Shown: positions 24,559-31,836 of the stretch, one piece after another
How positions within the stretch are numbered: the first letter of the stretch is position 1
Layout of the letters: each line of letters opens with the position of its first letter
NCBI GenBank assembly: GCA_021173225.1
Contig: JAJOLK010000001.1
Span: 186,001-250,000 of the forward strand
Origin: Phycisphaerales bacterium PN19_bin_20
GTDB taxonomy: Bacteria; Planctomycetota; Phycisphaerae; Phycisphaerales; UBA1924
Direction of reading: 5' to 3'
DNA length: 64,000 nt
Program-made: the position numbers and the translations under genes
Notes under the pieces: generated by a model
Databases searched by the model: none
Told to the model about the DNA's origin: nothing
The model's input: only the letters and a program-made list of their open reading frames with translations

Positions 24559-25458
24559 ATGAGCCCCACCAGCGAGCCACGTCTTGACGTACTCAAAACC
24601 TACAAGCTCTTCATCAACGGCCAGTTCCCACGCTCAGAGTCCGGCCGCACACTCCCCATCAAAGGTCCCGACGCCTCCATCATCGCACACGCCTCGCACG
24701 CCAGCCGCAAAGACCTACGCGACGCCGTGCTCGCCGCCCGCGCAGGCCTCGCCAAGTGGTCCAGCGCCACGGCCTACAACCGCGGGCAGGTCCTCTACCG
24801 CCTCGCCGAAATGCTCCAAACCCGCCGGGACGAGTTCGTCCACCTCGCCCGTCTAGACCCCACCCGTCTCTCCGGTGCCGACGCGCTCACCCCCGCCCAA
24901 GAAGTCGACGCCGCGGTTGATCGCCTCGTCTATTACGCCGGGTTCGCCGACAAAATCGCCCAGGTCCTCGGCTCCGCCAACGCCGTCAACGGGCCTTACT
25001 GGAACATCACTCAGCCCCAGCCCGTCGGCGTCCTCGCCCTCGCGCTCCCCGCCGACGCGCCAGCCCTGCTCGCGCTGATCTCACTGCTCGCCCCCGCGCT
25101 CGCCGCCGGCAACGCCGCGGTCGTCCTCTCCGCCGCCTTCGCGCCCACCGTCAGCACACTCGGCGAAGCCATCGCCACCTCTGACCTCCCGCCCGGCACC
25201 TGCAACCTGCTCACCGCGCCCCTCGAAGAACTCGCTCCGATCGCCGCGAAGCACCGCGATATCGACGGCTTGCTCTCGATCACCACCCCCGCCACCGCCG
25301 CGCTCATCACCACGCTGCGCGAAGGAGTCGCCGAAAACCTCAAACGCGTTCACGTCTTCGACCCCGCGCCCTTCACCGATACCGCCGCCTGGCACAGCCT
25401 CCGCTGCCTCGAACCCTGCGTCGAATACAAAACCGTCTGGCACCCCGTCGGCACCTAA
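24559..25458 (+). CDS. Aldehyde dehydrogenase-like protein, NAD-binding half only
   Basis: The 299 residues align in plan with the N-terminal half of aldehyde dehydrogenases: LFINGQFPRSESGRTLPIKG at the start, the NRGQVLYRLAEMLQTRRDEF helix, the YWNITQPQPVGVLALALPAD stretch and a Rossmann-like part through PPGTCNLL. The catalytic half, with the active-site cysteine and glutamate motifs, is missing; the protein ends soon after residue 290 (a natural stop, no frameshift visible downstream). So it cannot be an ordinary oxidoreductase. It might act as a partner or regulator, or be a decayed gene kept in frame. The coding composition matches its neighbours. Confidence 0.75.
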   Translation: MSPTSEPRLDVLKTYKLFINGQFPRSESGRTLPIKGPDASIIAHASHASRKDLRDAVLAARAGLAKWSSATAYNRGQVLYRLAEMLQTRRDEFVHLARLDPTRLSGADALTPAQEVDAAVDRLVYYAGFADKIAQVLGSANAVNGPYWNITQPQPVGVLALALPADAPALLALISLLAPALAAGNAAVVLSAAFAPTVSTLGEAIATSDLPPGTCNLLTAPLEELAPIAAKHRDIDGLLSITTPATAALITTLREGVAENLKRVHVFDPAPFTDTAAWHSLRCLEPCVEYKTVWHPVGT

Positions 25459-25509
25459 CCCCGCCTCTCCTTCGCTCATCACTCATCACTGCCCTCCCCC
25501 CACATCACC

Positions 25510-25794
25510 ATGACCGATCAACCCACACCAGACCCGAAGCCCGCCGCCACCCCCGCAGGCACCATCGACGATGCGACCCTCAAGGCCGCCTTCAACGCCT
25601 TCAAGAAACGCTACAAAATCCAGAAGCTCGACCGCGAGTCGCGCCTAGGCGGCCACCGCCCAACCTCCGCCGGCCTCAACGCCGTTGGCTTCGGCATCCA
25701 ACCACCCAACCAGTTCCCGCTCGCGGCCTTTCAAGCCCTCGCCAAACAAGGACGCATCAAAGACCTCGGCGCAGGCTTCTTCGCGATGGTCTAA
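25510..25794 (+). CDS. Small conserved-looking protein of unknown function
   Basis: A 94-residue protein with a Pro/Ala-rich start and a compact C-terminal part (LKAAFNAFKKRYKIQKLDRE, RLGGHRPTSAGLNAVGFGIQ, PPNQFPLAAFQALAKQGRIK, DLGAGFFAMV). I recall similar short planctomycete proteins ending in PPxxFPxxxWxxLxxxGRLxxxGxGFY, but cannot name a family. It lies 51 bases after the ALDH-like gene on the same strand; the gap contains ctcatcactcatcact, a motif also found beside the dispersed hairpin repeats. Confidence 0.6.
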   Translation: MTDQPTPDPKPAATPAGTIDDATLKAAFNAFKKRYKIQKLDRESRLGGHRPTSAGLNAVGFGIQPPNQFPLAAFQALAKQGRIKDLGAGFFAMV

Positions 25795-25984
25795 CCCCGT
25801 GCCCCACCGCGTGCGCCACTCCTCACACCGCCGCAGCACGCTTCGCCTCTTCCATACCACCCTCCCTCACCGTCGCCATCGAGCCCTTTGCGGACCTTTA
25901 AGTTTCACGCCTCCCTCTCCTGCTTTTCCTCCCCCTCCGCGTTCCTCCGCTCTCTCCGCGCCCGGGGCGTTCGGCCTTGCCCGC

Positions 25985-26932
25985 CTACCCCAAGTGCCGC
26001 AGCAAAAACTCTACCTGCAACGTCTTCGCCTCCGCCGATACCCGCCCAAACCCGCTGTGCTCATCCGCCGCGCCCGTGCTCGCCCACGTGTGCAGCGTCA
26101 CCGGCACATCGCCCGCGCCCAGCCGCACATACCGCGCACGCAGCGCGTCGGTAAACCGCTCAATACACGCCACCGGCACCACCTTGTCCGCCCGTGAGTG
26201 CACCGCCAACACCGGCACCGGCGCAAACCCCCCCAAGTGCTCGATCGCCGACAGCTCATGCACCAGCCGCACATCATGCTCAGCCCACTTCGCGCGTGAC
26301 GGCTCGTGCTCATCCAAATACATCGCACCCAGATCGCCCGCTGTCCCCTCCACCGCCGCACACTTAAACGCGTGCTTATCGCACAGCCGCCGCAGCGTCA
26401 CCATCCCGCCCGCTGACATCCCGCCAATCGCCATGCGCGACAGATCAAACGCCCCGCCAAACCGCGCATCACCCAGCGCCCGCACAACGCCATCAATCTC
26501 TCCTACGGCTTGCGCGACCACTTCTAATGTCCGCCCCGGCTCCTGCATCGCCGCGTCAAACCGCTCGCCGTGCCCCGGAAGGTCAAGCGCCACCGCCGCT
26601 AGCCCCGCACGCACCCACCGCAAGTACCGCCCATTATCCAGCTCTTTGCTCACCGTTCTGCCATGCAGCCAGATCACCGTCGCCGCTGGCCGCGACCAGT
26701 CCGGGTGCGCCAGCAGTGCCGGCACACCACCGTTGCCCGTCCCTCCACCACCACCACCACCACCACCGCCACCCTGACCATCACGCTCACCTCCACGCTC
26801 ATCACCGCCGTCAACTGCAAGCCGCTCAAACCGCGTCACAGCCGTCAGCGCCGTGGGGAACAAGTAGCTGGCCCCCCGCGCCGGCGCGGCCTTCGGGTTC
26901 TGAAACGCATCTGCGTCAAGGGGTGTGGTCAT
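25985..26932 (-). CDS. Alpha/beta hydrolase (esterase/lipase type)
   Basis: A 315-residue hydrolase with a complete catalytic triad: the nucleophile S173 in GGMSAGGMVTL, D249 in VLAVHSRADKVVP and H292 in DEHSGFG. The oxyanion region is VIWLHGR at about 86-92, followed by ALDLPGHGER. Residues 54-64 are eleven consecutive glycines, coded by a (CCA/CCG)n run at about 26743-26775, unstable in principle. No signal peptide. The substrate is unknown. It is divergent to the next gene with only 51 bases between starts, so control is probably shared. Confidence 0.85.
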   Translation of the reverse strand: MTTPLDADAFQNPKAAPARGASYLFPTALTAVTRFERLAVDGGDERGGERDGQGGGGGGGGGGGTGNGGVPALLAHPDWSRPAATVIWLHGRTVSKELDNGRYLRWVRAGLAAVALDLPGHGERFDAAMQEPGRTLEVVAQAVGEIDGVVRALGDARFGGAFDLSRMAIGGMSAGGMVTLRRLCDKHAFKCAAVEGTAGDLGAMYLDEHEPSRAKWAEHDVRLVHELSAIEHLGGFAPVPVLAVHSRADKVVPVACIERFTDALRARYVRLGAGDVPVTLHTWASTGAADEHSGFGRVSAEAKTLQVEFLLRHLG

Positions 26933-26972
26933 AGGGCAAGTGTGGGCCCGGTCTCGCCCCGGCTCAAGGGCT

Positions 26973-26978
26973 TATGCT
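26973..26978 (+). promoter_or_regulatory. TATGCT, -10-like hexamer 5 bases before the conserved unknown
   Basis: Predicts a leaderless transcript starting at ATG 26984; there is no Shine-Dalgarno. Confidence 0.45.
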
Positions 26979-26983
26979 TGCCC

Positions 26984-27922
26984 ATGCCGTCAGAAACGAT
27001 GAAAGTGCTGCTCAACGGGCTGATCGACTACGCCGGGCTCTTCCCCCCCGCCCAGCTCAGCATGGCCGACGCCGTCGCCGAGTTCGCGCGCCAGCGCCGC
27101 AGCCCGCACGCCTTCGCGCTCGCCCGCTTCATCTGCCCGCTCACGCGCATCGATGAATGGACCGCCGCCGCCGCCAACCACCTCGCCACCGAAAAGCCCC
27201 CGGCAGACCAGCCCGCCCCCGACGCCTGGGGCCTGAGCGTCCTCCTTGACGGGCCCCTCGACGCCGCCCTCGCCGCCATCGAACGCTTCAATGACCATCA
27301 CGCCCTGGGCGCTCAGCACAAGCACGCCCACAGCGCCGTGATCGACACCATCGAGATCAAGGTCCAAACCCCAGAGATCATCGACAAAGCTATAAACCTC
27401 CTGCCAGAGGACCTCTTCCCCTTCTTCGAAGTCCCACCCGACGCCGACTTCCGCGGCTTCGCCGCCGCACTCGCGGGCACAGGCTTTGGCGCCAAGCTCC
27501 GCACCGGCGGCGTCGTCCCCCAGGCCATCCCCACCTGCGAACGCGTCGCCGACTTCCTCATCACCTTCGGCCAGGCCGACGTCCCCATCAAGTGCACCGC
27601 CGGGCTCCATCACCCTATCCGCGGCGAGTACGCCCTGACCTACGCCCCCGATTCGCCCCGCGGCGTCATGCACGGGTTCCTCAACGTGTTCCTCGCCGCC
27701 GCCATGGTCCGCGCCGGCCGCACAGACCGCGTTAAGCTCATCGCTCTGCTGAGCGAAACCACCCCGCAGGCCTTCAACCTCGGCCCCTCCAGCGCCGCCT
27801 GGCGCGACCTGCGCATCGACCTTGACCAGCTCGCCGAGGCCCGCGAAGAGTTCGCCATCTGCTTCGGCTCGTGCTCCTTCCGTGAGCCCATAGCCGAACT
27901 CACCGCCCTCGGCCAGCTATGA
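26984..27922 (+). CDS. Conserved hypothetical protein
   Basis: A 312-residue soluble protein starting MPSETMKVLLNGLIDYAGLF. It has no signal peptide or membrane helix. The sequence reads like an alpha/beta barrel-type enzyme: DTIEIKVQTPEIIDKAINLL, FFEVPPDADFRGFAAALA, GAKLRTGG, PIKCTAGLHHPIRG, HGFLNVFLAAAMVRAG. I recall similar proteins in planctomycetes and other bacteria without an assigned function. The order of K-x-R-T-G-G, K-C-T-A-G-L-H-H-P and the C-terminal FGSCSFREP suggests an active site, which is inference. It is followed 30 bases later by the pseudokinase gene, so the two are likely co-transcribed. Confidence 0.8.
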   Translation: MPSETMKVLLNGLIDYAGLFPPAQLSMADAVAEFARQRRSPHAFALARFICPLTRIDEWTAAAANHLATEKPPADQPAPDAWGLSVLLDGPLDAALAAIERFNDHHALGAQHKHAHSAVIDTIEIKVQTPEIIDKAINLLPEDLFPFFEVPPDADFRGFAAALAGTGFGAKLRTGGVVPQAIPTCERVADFLITFGQADVPIKCTAGLHHPIRGEYALTYAPDSPRGVMHGFLNVFLAAAMVRAGRTDRVKLIALLSETTPQAFNLGPSSAAWRDLRIDLDQLAEAREEFAICFGSCSFREPIAELTALGQL

Positions 27923-27952
27923 CCCAGCGCGACGCCGCCTCACCGCAAGAGC

Positions 27953-28870
27953 ATGTCCCCCGCTGACTTCACCATCACGCGCCCGCTGCGCCCAGGGCCG
28001 ATGGGCCAGCGCTGGCTCGCGCTCCACAAGCAGCGCAACACCAGCCACACACTCCACCGACCCAACCTCGACCCCGCGCATCTCGCCCCCGCGCATCTCG
28101 CCCCCGCGCATCTCACCCCCGCACACCAGCCCACCACCTACCACCGAGCACTCGCGCGCCTGCAAGCACTCACCCACCCGCACATCCTCGCCGTGCAAGC
28201 CTTCGGCGTCGACGCCGACGGCCCATGGGCCGCCACCGATTACACCGGCGACGCCGACGGCATCGTCACCCTCGACTCGCTACTGACCGCCAAGGGTGCC
28301 TCGCTGAGCCTCGAAGAAGCGCGCCGCACGCTCGAACAACTCCTCGACGCCGCCCGCGCCGCCCACCGCGCAGGCCTTGCACACGCCACGCTCACCATGG
28401 ACCAGGTCCACGTTGAACGCAACGGCGCGCTCCGCATCGAGTTCTACGCCCTGCGCCGCCTCCTCGCCGCCGCCGCCTTCGCACCACATCAGCTCGATAC
28501 CCCAATCGAAACCCCCGCCCTCGCCCATTCCAACGCCTACCTCGCCGCGCACTCGCCAGCCAGCGCGAGCGCCACCACCGCCGCAGCAGCTCTCGCCGCT
28601 GACCAGCGTGAAGAGGTCCGCTCGGCCCTGCGCATCGCCTACCAGCTCGTCACCGGCCTCGCGCCCATCGAGCCGCTGATCCCCGTCGAGGAAATGGTCG
28701 AGCACATCGATGAGTCCTGGCCCGCGCTCTTTGAGACCGGCCTCGGACCCACCGGCTTTACCAGCGCCGCTCACGCCTGGTCCGCCGCCCACGCCTGTCG
28801 TATTGGGCGTGAACGCCCCTGGGCCATCGGCCCCGCGCGATACTTGCTCACACCTCGCCCGCGCGCCTGA
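27953..28870 (+). CDS. Ser/Thr kinase-like protein without catalytic motifs (pseudokinase)
   Basis: A 305-residue protein that follows the Hanks-kinase plan in weakened form: a GPMG loop at 15-18 before WLAL, the ALTHPHILAVQAFG strand at 72-85, a hinge at TDYTG (95-99), the AHRAGLAHATL helix at 137-147 and QVHVERNGALRIEFYALRRL at 151-170. Where kinases have HRD the protein has HAT, and where they have DFG it has EFY; no VAIK-type lysine is evident because the N-lobe carries a repeat (PAHLAPAHLAPAHLTPAH). Thus it should not phosphorylate and may act as a binding or scaffold protein. Its 3' end overlaps the convergent DUF4112 gene by 23 bases. Confidence 0.6.
   Translation: MSPADFTITRPLRPGPMGQRWLALHKQRNTSHTLHRPNLDPAHLAPAHLAPAHLTPAHQPTTYHRALARLQALTHPHILAVQAFGVDADGPWAATDYTGDADGIVTLDSLLTAKGASLSLEEARRTLEQLLDAARAAHRAGLAHATLTMDQVHVERNGALRIEFYALRRLLAAAAFAPHQLDTPIETPALAHSNAYLAAHSPASASATTAAAALAADQREEVRSALRIAYQLVTGLAPIEPLIPVEEMVEHIDESWPALFETGLGPTGFTSAAHAWSAAHACRIGRERPWAIGPARYLLTPRPRA
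28076..28120 (+). repeat. 15-base tandem repeat, three copies, inside the pseudokinase gene
   Basis: Unit gcgcatctcgccccc; copies 28076-28090, 28091-28105 and 28106-28120 (one mismatch), encoding the pentapeptide AHLAP/AHLTP. Confidence 0.9.
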
Positions 28871-29273
28871 GCGGCCCCTCGTCCTCCCACGCCCAGCCCG
28901 CCGCTCGCTGCGCGTCAAGCTCGCGGTGCAAAATCGCCACGTTCAACCGGTTGCTCCTGATGAACAAGTCGGCGATGTCACCCGCCAGCGGCACATTGCC
29001 CACCAGCAGGTCCAGCAGCACCCAGCCCAACATCTTCAGCAGCGCGATGTTGCGCACCCGCAGCTTCCACGCGTGGTAGATCACAAACAGCGCCATCAGC
29101 GCCGCGACCACATCGCCCACCACCGGCACCAGCCCGATCACCGAGTCCAGCCCCGCGCGAACCTTCGTCCCCGGAATCGCAAACCCCGCGTCCATCAGCC
29201 GCGCAAACCGGTCCACACGCGCGATCGCGCTTTGCCGCTCCGCCACGCTCCGGTACCGGCGCAGCGGGTTCAT
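28848..29273 (-). CDS. DUF4112 membrane protein
   Basis: A 141-residue protein with the DUF4112 core: ARLMDAGFAIPGTKVRAGLD then SVIGLVPVVGDVVAALMALF, and a second hydrophobic region LKMLGWVLLDLLVGNVPLAG. The PGTKVRxGLDSxIGLxPxxGD signature is typical of the family, whose function is unknown. The ATG at 29273 overlaps the stop of the upstream uspA gene (ATGA), so the pair is a two-gene operon with coupled translation. Confidence 0.88.
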   Translation of the reverse strand: MNPLRRYRSVAERQSAIARVDRFARLMDAGFAIPGTKVRAGLDSVIGLVPVVGDVVAALMALFVIYHAWKLRVRNIALLKMLGWVLLDLLVGNVPLAGDIADLFIRSNRLNVAILHRELDAQRAAGWAWEDEGPLRRAGEV

Positions 29274-29797
29274 CGCACCACCAGCACCGAGCACGGCGCG
29301 TGCCGAACTACATGCTCAGCCACAGAGCCCAGCATCACACGCGAGAGCCCCGTCCGCCCGTGCGTGCCCACGACCACCAGCGTCGCGCCCCACGCCCGGG
29401 CACGCTCGCACACCGCGTGATCGGCGCGACCAAGCTCCAAGAACAGCTCGGCCTTGCAAACAAGCTCTTTGGCCGCCAAGTCCAGCACCGCGCGACCCTC
29501 GATCTTCAAGTCGGTAAACAGCGACGCGGACGGAAAGACCTCCGGCGAGATCGCCGGCAGCGGATCAACCACATGCACCAGCGCCAAGCTCACGCTTGAT
29601 GCGCCAGCCACACCCGCCACATCCGCCACACCCGCCGCGCGCGCCGCGCCCGACGCACCAGCCGCGCCTGCGTGAGCTACAAGCTGGCGCGCCGCGCGCA
29701 GCGCCGTCAAGCCGCCCGGTGATCCGTCCACCGCCACCAGCACCCGCGCGGCACCGCCTTCGACCCCTACGCCCATCGTGCTCGTTCCAGCGTTCAT
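29270..29797 (-). CDS. Universal stress protein (UspA family)
   Basis: A 175-residue UspA-domain protein: strand VLVAVDGSPGGLTALRAARQ at the start, LALVHVVDP in the middle and the nucleotide-binding tail VVVGTHGRTGLSRVMLGSVA followed by HVVRHAPCSVLVVR. The G-x2-G-x9-GS pattern indicates an ATP-binding type. An Ala/Gly-rich loop with four copies of AGV/AGA lies at about residues 45-65. The ATG at 29797 has AAGGGG about 7 bases upstream; longer in-frame starts reach over the divergent SOUL gene and are rejected. Confidence 0.9.
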   Translation of the reverse strand: MNAGTSTMGVGVEGGAARVLVAVDGSPGGLTALRAARQLVAHAGAAGASGAARAAGVADVAGVAGASSVSLALVHVVDPLPAISPEVFPSASLFTDLKIEGRAVLDLAAKELVCKAELFLELGRADHAVCERARAWGATLVVVGTHGRTGLSRVMLGSVAEHVVRHAPCSVLVVR

Positions 29798-29911
29798 CGT
29801 GCGCCCCTTTCCAAGCATTCTTGCCCTACCACGCGCGGCCCGCCGCACGTCGCGCTCTTCTATCATCAGACTGTGTCCGCGCGACTGCGCCCGTTCTAAC
29901 GAAGGAATCAC

Positions 29912-30865
29912 ATGCCGAATCTTTCGCCCTTGGCCCGCCTTGCTCGCGTACTGGCCGCACCCGCTGCCGTGTTCGGTCTCAGCTCGTGCACGCTCAGCAA
30001 CCTCAGCCCCGCGCGCGTGATGACTGATCAAGAGAAGCGCGCCGCGGCCGTAACTCCCACCACGCCCGGGTCCACGCCCGTCGCGCCCATCCCGCTCCCC
30101 GAGGTTGCTTTCGGCCAGGCCCTGCGCGTCGGGGGTGACTTGGCCATCACCGCGAAGCGCGAAGGCAACGGCGACAGCGAAACCTGGGCCGTCGGCACCG
30201 CGCTGATCAACACGCCGCTGCCCGTTGGATACGCGCCGCCGACGCCACCGGGTGCCATTGACCTCAAGCGTTACTCCTCGCTGCGCCGCGCCGAATACAC
30301 CGGCACCATCACGCCCGCCCTGGGCATGAACTTCGGCTTCTTCCCGCTGTTTAACCACATCAAGCGGCGCGACATCGCCATGACCAGCCCCGTCGAGATG
30401 GACTATCGGGGCCTGATGGAGCCCGCGGCAGACCAGCCGCCCGCCGCAGACCCGCAGCTCAAGCCCGCCTCGACGGACAAAGTTCCGAGCGACTGGACGA
30501 TGAGCTTCCTCTACCGCAAGCAAGAGCAAGGCCCCGCCGGTGCCGACAGCAAGGACGCGCGGATCAGCGTCGTCGACACGCCCGAACGCCTCGTTGTCGC
30601 GCTCGGCTTCCAGGGCGGCCAAGGCCTTGGCCGCATGAAGAAAGAGCTTGATGTTCTGGCCGAGTGGCTCGCCGCCGACGCGCGGTGGGAGCCCGCAGGC
30701 GAGCCCCGCGCGCTGTACTACAACGGGCCCGATCGCCGCGACCGCGACAAGTGGGGCGAGGTGCAGCTCCCCGTCCGCCCGCGCCGCGCGGCCAAGCCCG
30801 AGGCGTTTAGGCCCGAAACGGTTAGGCCCGAGGCGGTTAAGCCTGCGCCTGCCGCCACACCCTGA
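29912..30865 (+). CDS. SOUL-family heme-binding-like lipoprotein
   Basis: SOUL/HBP proteins bind heme or related tetrapyrroles. The 317-residue protein has a lipoprotein signal (VLAAPAAVFGLSSC, cysteine at 26) and the SOUL hallmark: AIDLKRYSSLRRAEYTGT, then MNFGFFPLFNHIKRRDIAMT with SPVEMDY, and WTMSFLYRKQEQG. So it is predicted to be anchored in a membrane facing the periplasm. Pro/Ala-rich inserts (around residues 170-190) and a C-terminal tail of RPE repeats (FRPETVRPEAV) lengthen it. AAGGA lies about seven bases before the ATG. Heme binding itself is inferred from the family only. Confidence 0.88.
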   Translation: MPNLSPLARLARVLAAPAAVFGLSSCTLSNLSPARVMTDQEKRAAAVTPTTPGSTPVAPIPLPEVAFGQALRVGGDLAITAKREGNGDSETWAVGTALINTPLPVGYAPPTPPGAIDLKRYSSLRRAEYTGTITPALGMNFGFFPLFNHIKRRDIAMTSPVEMDYRGLMEPAADQPPAADPQLKPASTDKVPSDWTMSFLYRKQEQGPAGADSKDARISVVDTPERLVVALGFQGGQGLGRMKKELDVLAEWLAADARWEPAGEPRALYYNGPDRRDRDKWGEVQLPVRPRRAAKPEAFRPETVRPEAVKPAPAATP

Positions 30866-30891
30866 CGTGCCCGCCGCGTAGCAAGCCCCGC

Positions 30892-30897
30892 TACGCT
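30892..30897 (+). promoter_or_regulatory. TACGCT, -10-like hexamer 7 bases before the lipoprotein gene
   Basis: Fits a leaderless start at ATG 30905; no Shine-Dalgarno is present. Confidence 0.4.
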
Positions 30898-30904
30898 CAA
30901 GCCG

Positions 30905-31579
30905 ATGGCTACCTCGCGCAACCCGACACTCGTTCCCTCATCGGTGGGCCCGCACGCATTGCGCCGCCCGATCGCCCCATTAAGCTTGCTCGCGATGCTG
31001 CTCATCGCCGCGATGCCCGGCTGCGGGCAGCTGCGCCTCTCAAGCTTCATGCGCGGCGAGCAGCTCAAGACCACCTCCGAAATCGGCGGTGCGCAGCTTG
31101 CGCCCGCCTGGCGCACCAGCGTTTATGCCGACCGCGACGCGCAGTCCGCCGACCTTTACCTTTCAGACCTTCCACCCGAGCGCCTGGCCGACCTGCGCGA
31201 CCCGATGACCGACCTGGCCGGCACGATCGTTCACGTCGCGATCTTCCTCGAGCCCAAGGCCGGTGCCACACCGATTGACCCCAGCGCCTGCAACGCCGCC
31301 GTGCGACAGCTCGTGCTCGCGCAAGGCACACTTGGCCTCTACGGCGGTGGTGGGTTCGTCGTCCCCAGCGGCCTGGGCGACGCAAAGCTCACCGCCAGCG
31401 TGCGCGGCGCAACCCTGCGTTTGGTCCGCACCGGCCCGGGCTTTGATGATCTGCTCGGGCCCAGCACCGTCTCTGGCGTGATCCGCGCCACGCGCGACCC
31501 GGGCCTCGCGCGCGTCATGGCCCAGCGACTGCAAGACCTCGGCGGGCCTTTGAAGCCGGTAGAGGTTGCGGGCCGCTAA
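30905..31579 (+). CDS. Predicted lipoprotein of unknown function
   Basis: A 224-residue protein with a signal peptide and lipobox (LSLLAMLLIAAMPGC, cysteine near residue 40). The mature part contains VYADRDAQSADLYLSDLPPE, IVHVAIFLEPKAGATPIDPS and LGLYGGGGFVVPSG, suggestive of a small beta domain. I do not recognise a family. It is the last plus-strand gene before the composition switch; its codons end mostly in C, like the genes to its left. Confidence 0.75.
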   Translation: MATSRNPTLVPSSVGPHALRRPIAPLSLLAMLLIAAMPGCGQLRLSSFMRGEQLKTTSEIGGAQLAPAWRTSVYADRDAQSADLYLSDLPPERLADLRDPMTDLAGTIVHVAIFLEPKAGATPIDPSACNAAVRQLVLAQGTLGLYGGGGFVVPSGLGDAKLTASVRGATLRLVRTGPGFDDLLGPSTVSGVIRATRDPGLARVMAQRLQDLGGPLKPVEVAGR

Positions 31580-31608
31580 CGCATCGCGCGCACGCTGCGC
31601 GGCGCGTG

Positions 31609-31614
31609 TAGCTT
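31609..31614 (+). promoter_or_regulatory. TAGCTT, -10-like hexamer 6 bases before a 23-codon ORF
   Basis: Same arrangement as the other leaderless candidates in this window, but in front of a very short ORF at 31621. Confidence 0.3.
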
Positions 31615-31620
31615 GCCCAA

Positions 31621-31692
31621 ATGGCCGTAACACCGGGGGTCGGCGCAGAAGGCCGAACTTTCAGCGCGGGCGCGAATTCTCAGATCGTTTAG
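31621..31692 (+). CDS. Possible leaderless mini-ORF, 23 residues
   Basis: ATG at 31621 to TAG at 31690-31692 encodes a peptide starting MAVTPGVGAEGRTFS. The only support is the TAGCTT hexamer six bases upstream, in the position seen for real leaderless genes here. There is no membrane segment or recognisable motif, and it lies in the candidate origin gap, so it may be chance. Confidence 0.22.
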   Translation: MAVTPGVGAEGRTFSAGANSQIV

Positions 31693-31836
31693 ACGCCTCT
31701 ATGGCGGGCGTGAAGGGCCCTTCTGGCCGTCGATCGCCGGCCCGACCTGGGCCCTGGTTGATCCTGCCGCGTGGCTTATAAGCGATCGTGGCGGGTCGCG
31801 TTGAACCGCGCCTTTGAGCGCACTCTTGCGGTGATC

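Larger units (their letters stand above)
31580..31836. other. Candidate replication origin region at a strand-composition switch
   Basis: Gap between two convergent genes, and exactly where coding and non-coding strand bias reverses: to the left the plus strand is C-rich, to the right G-rich. The gap holds two 10-base perfect palindromes, AAGGGCCCTT (31713-31722) and GCTTATAAGC (31774-31783), the latter giving a small AT core in GC-rich surroundings. No perfect DnaA box (TTATCCACA) was seen and no dnaA/dnaN gene is nearby. A large inversion breakpoint or an assembly junction could give the same picture. Confidence 0.45.

Noticed and set aside
29270-30622. Long form of the UspA gene (450 codons)
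   Set aside because: The upstream part is antisense to the SOUL lipoprotein gene; the UspA domain starts just after ATG 29797.
31753-31768. Exact 16-base match to the conserved 5' end of eukaryotic 18S rRNA (CCTGGTTGATCCTGCC)
   Set aside because: No rRNA sequence follows on either side, so it is treated as coincidence. It is mentioned because it lies in the composition-switch gap, where an assembly join should be excluded.
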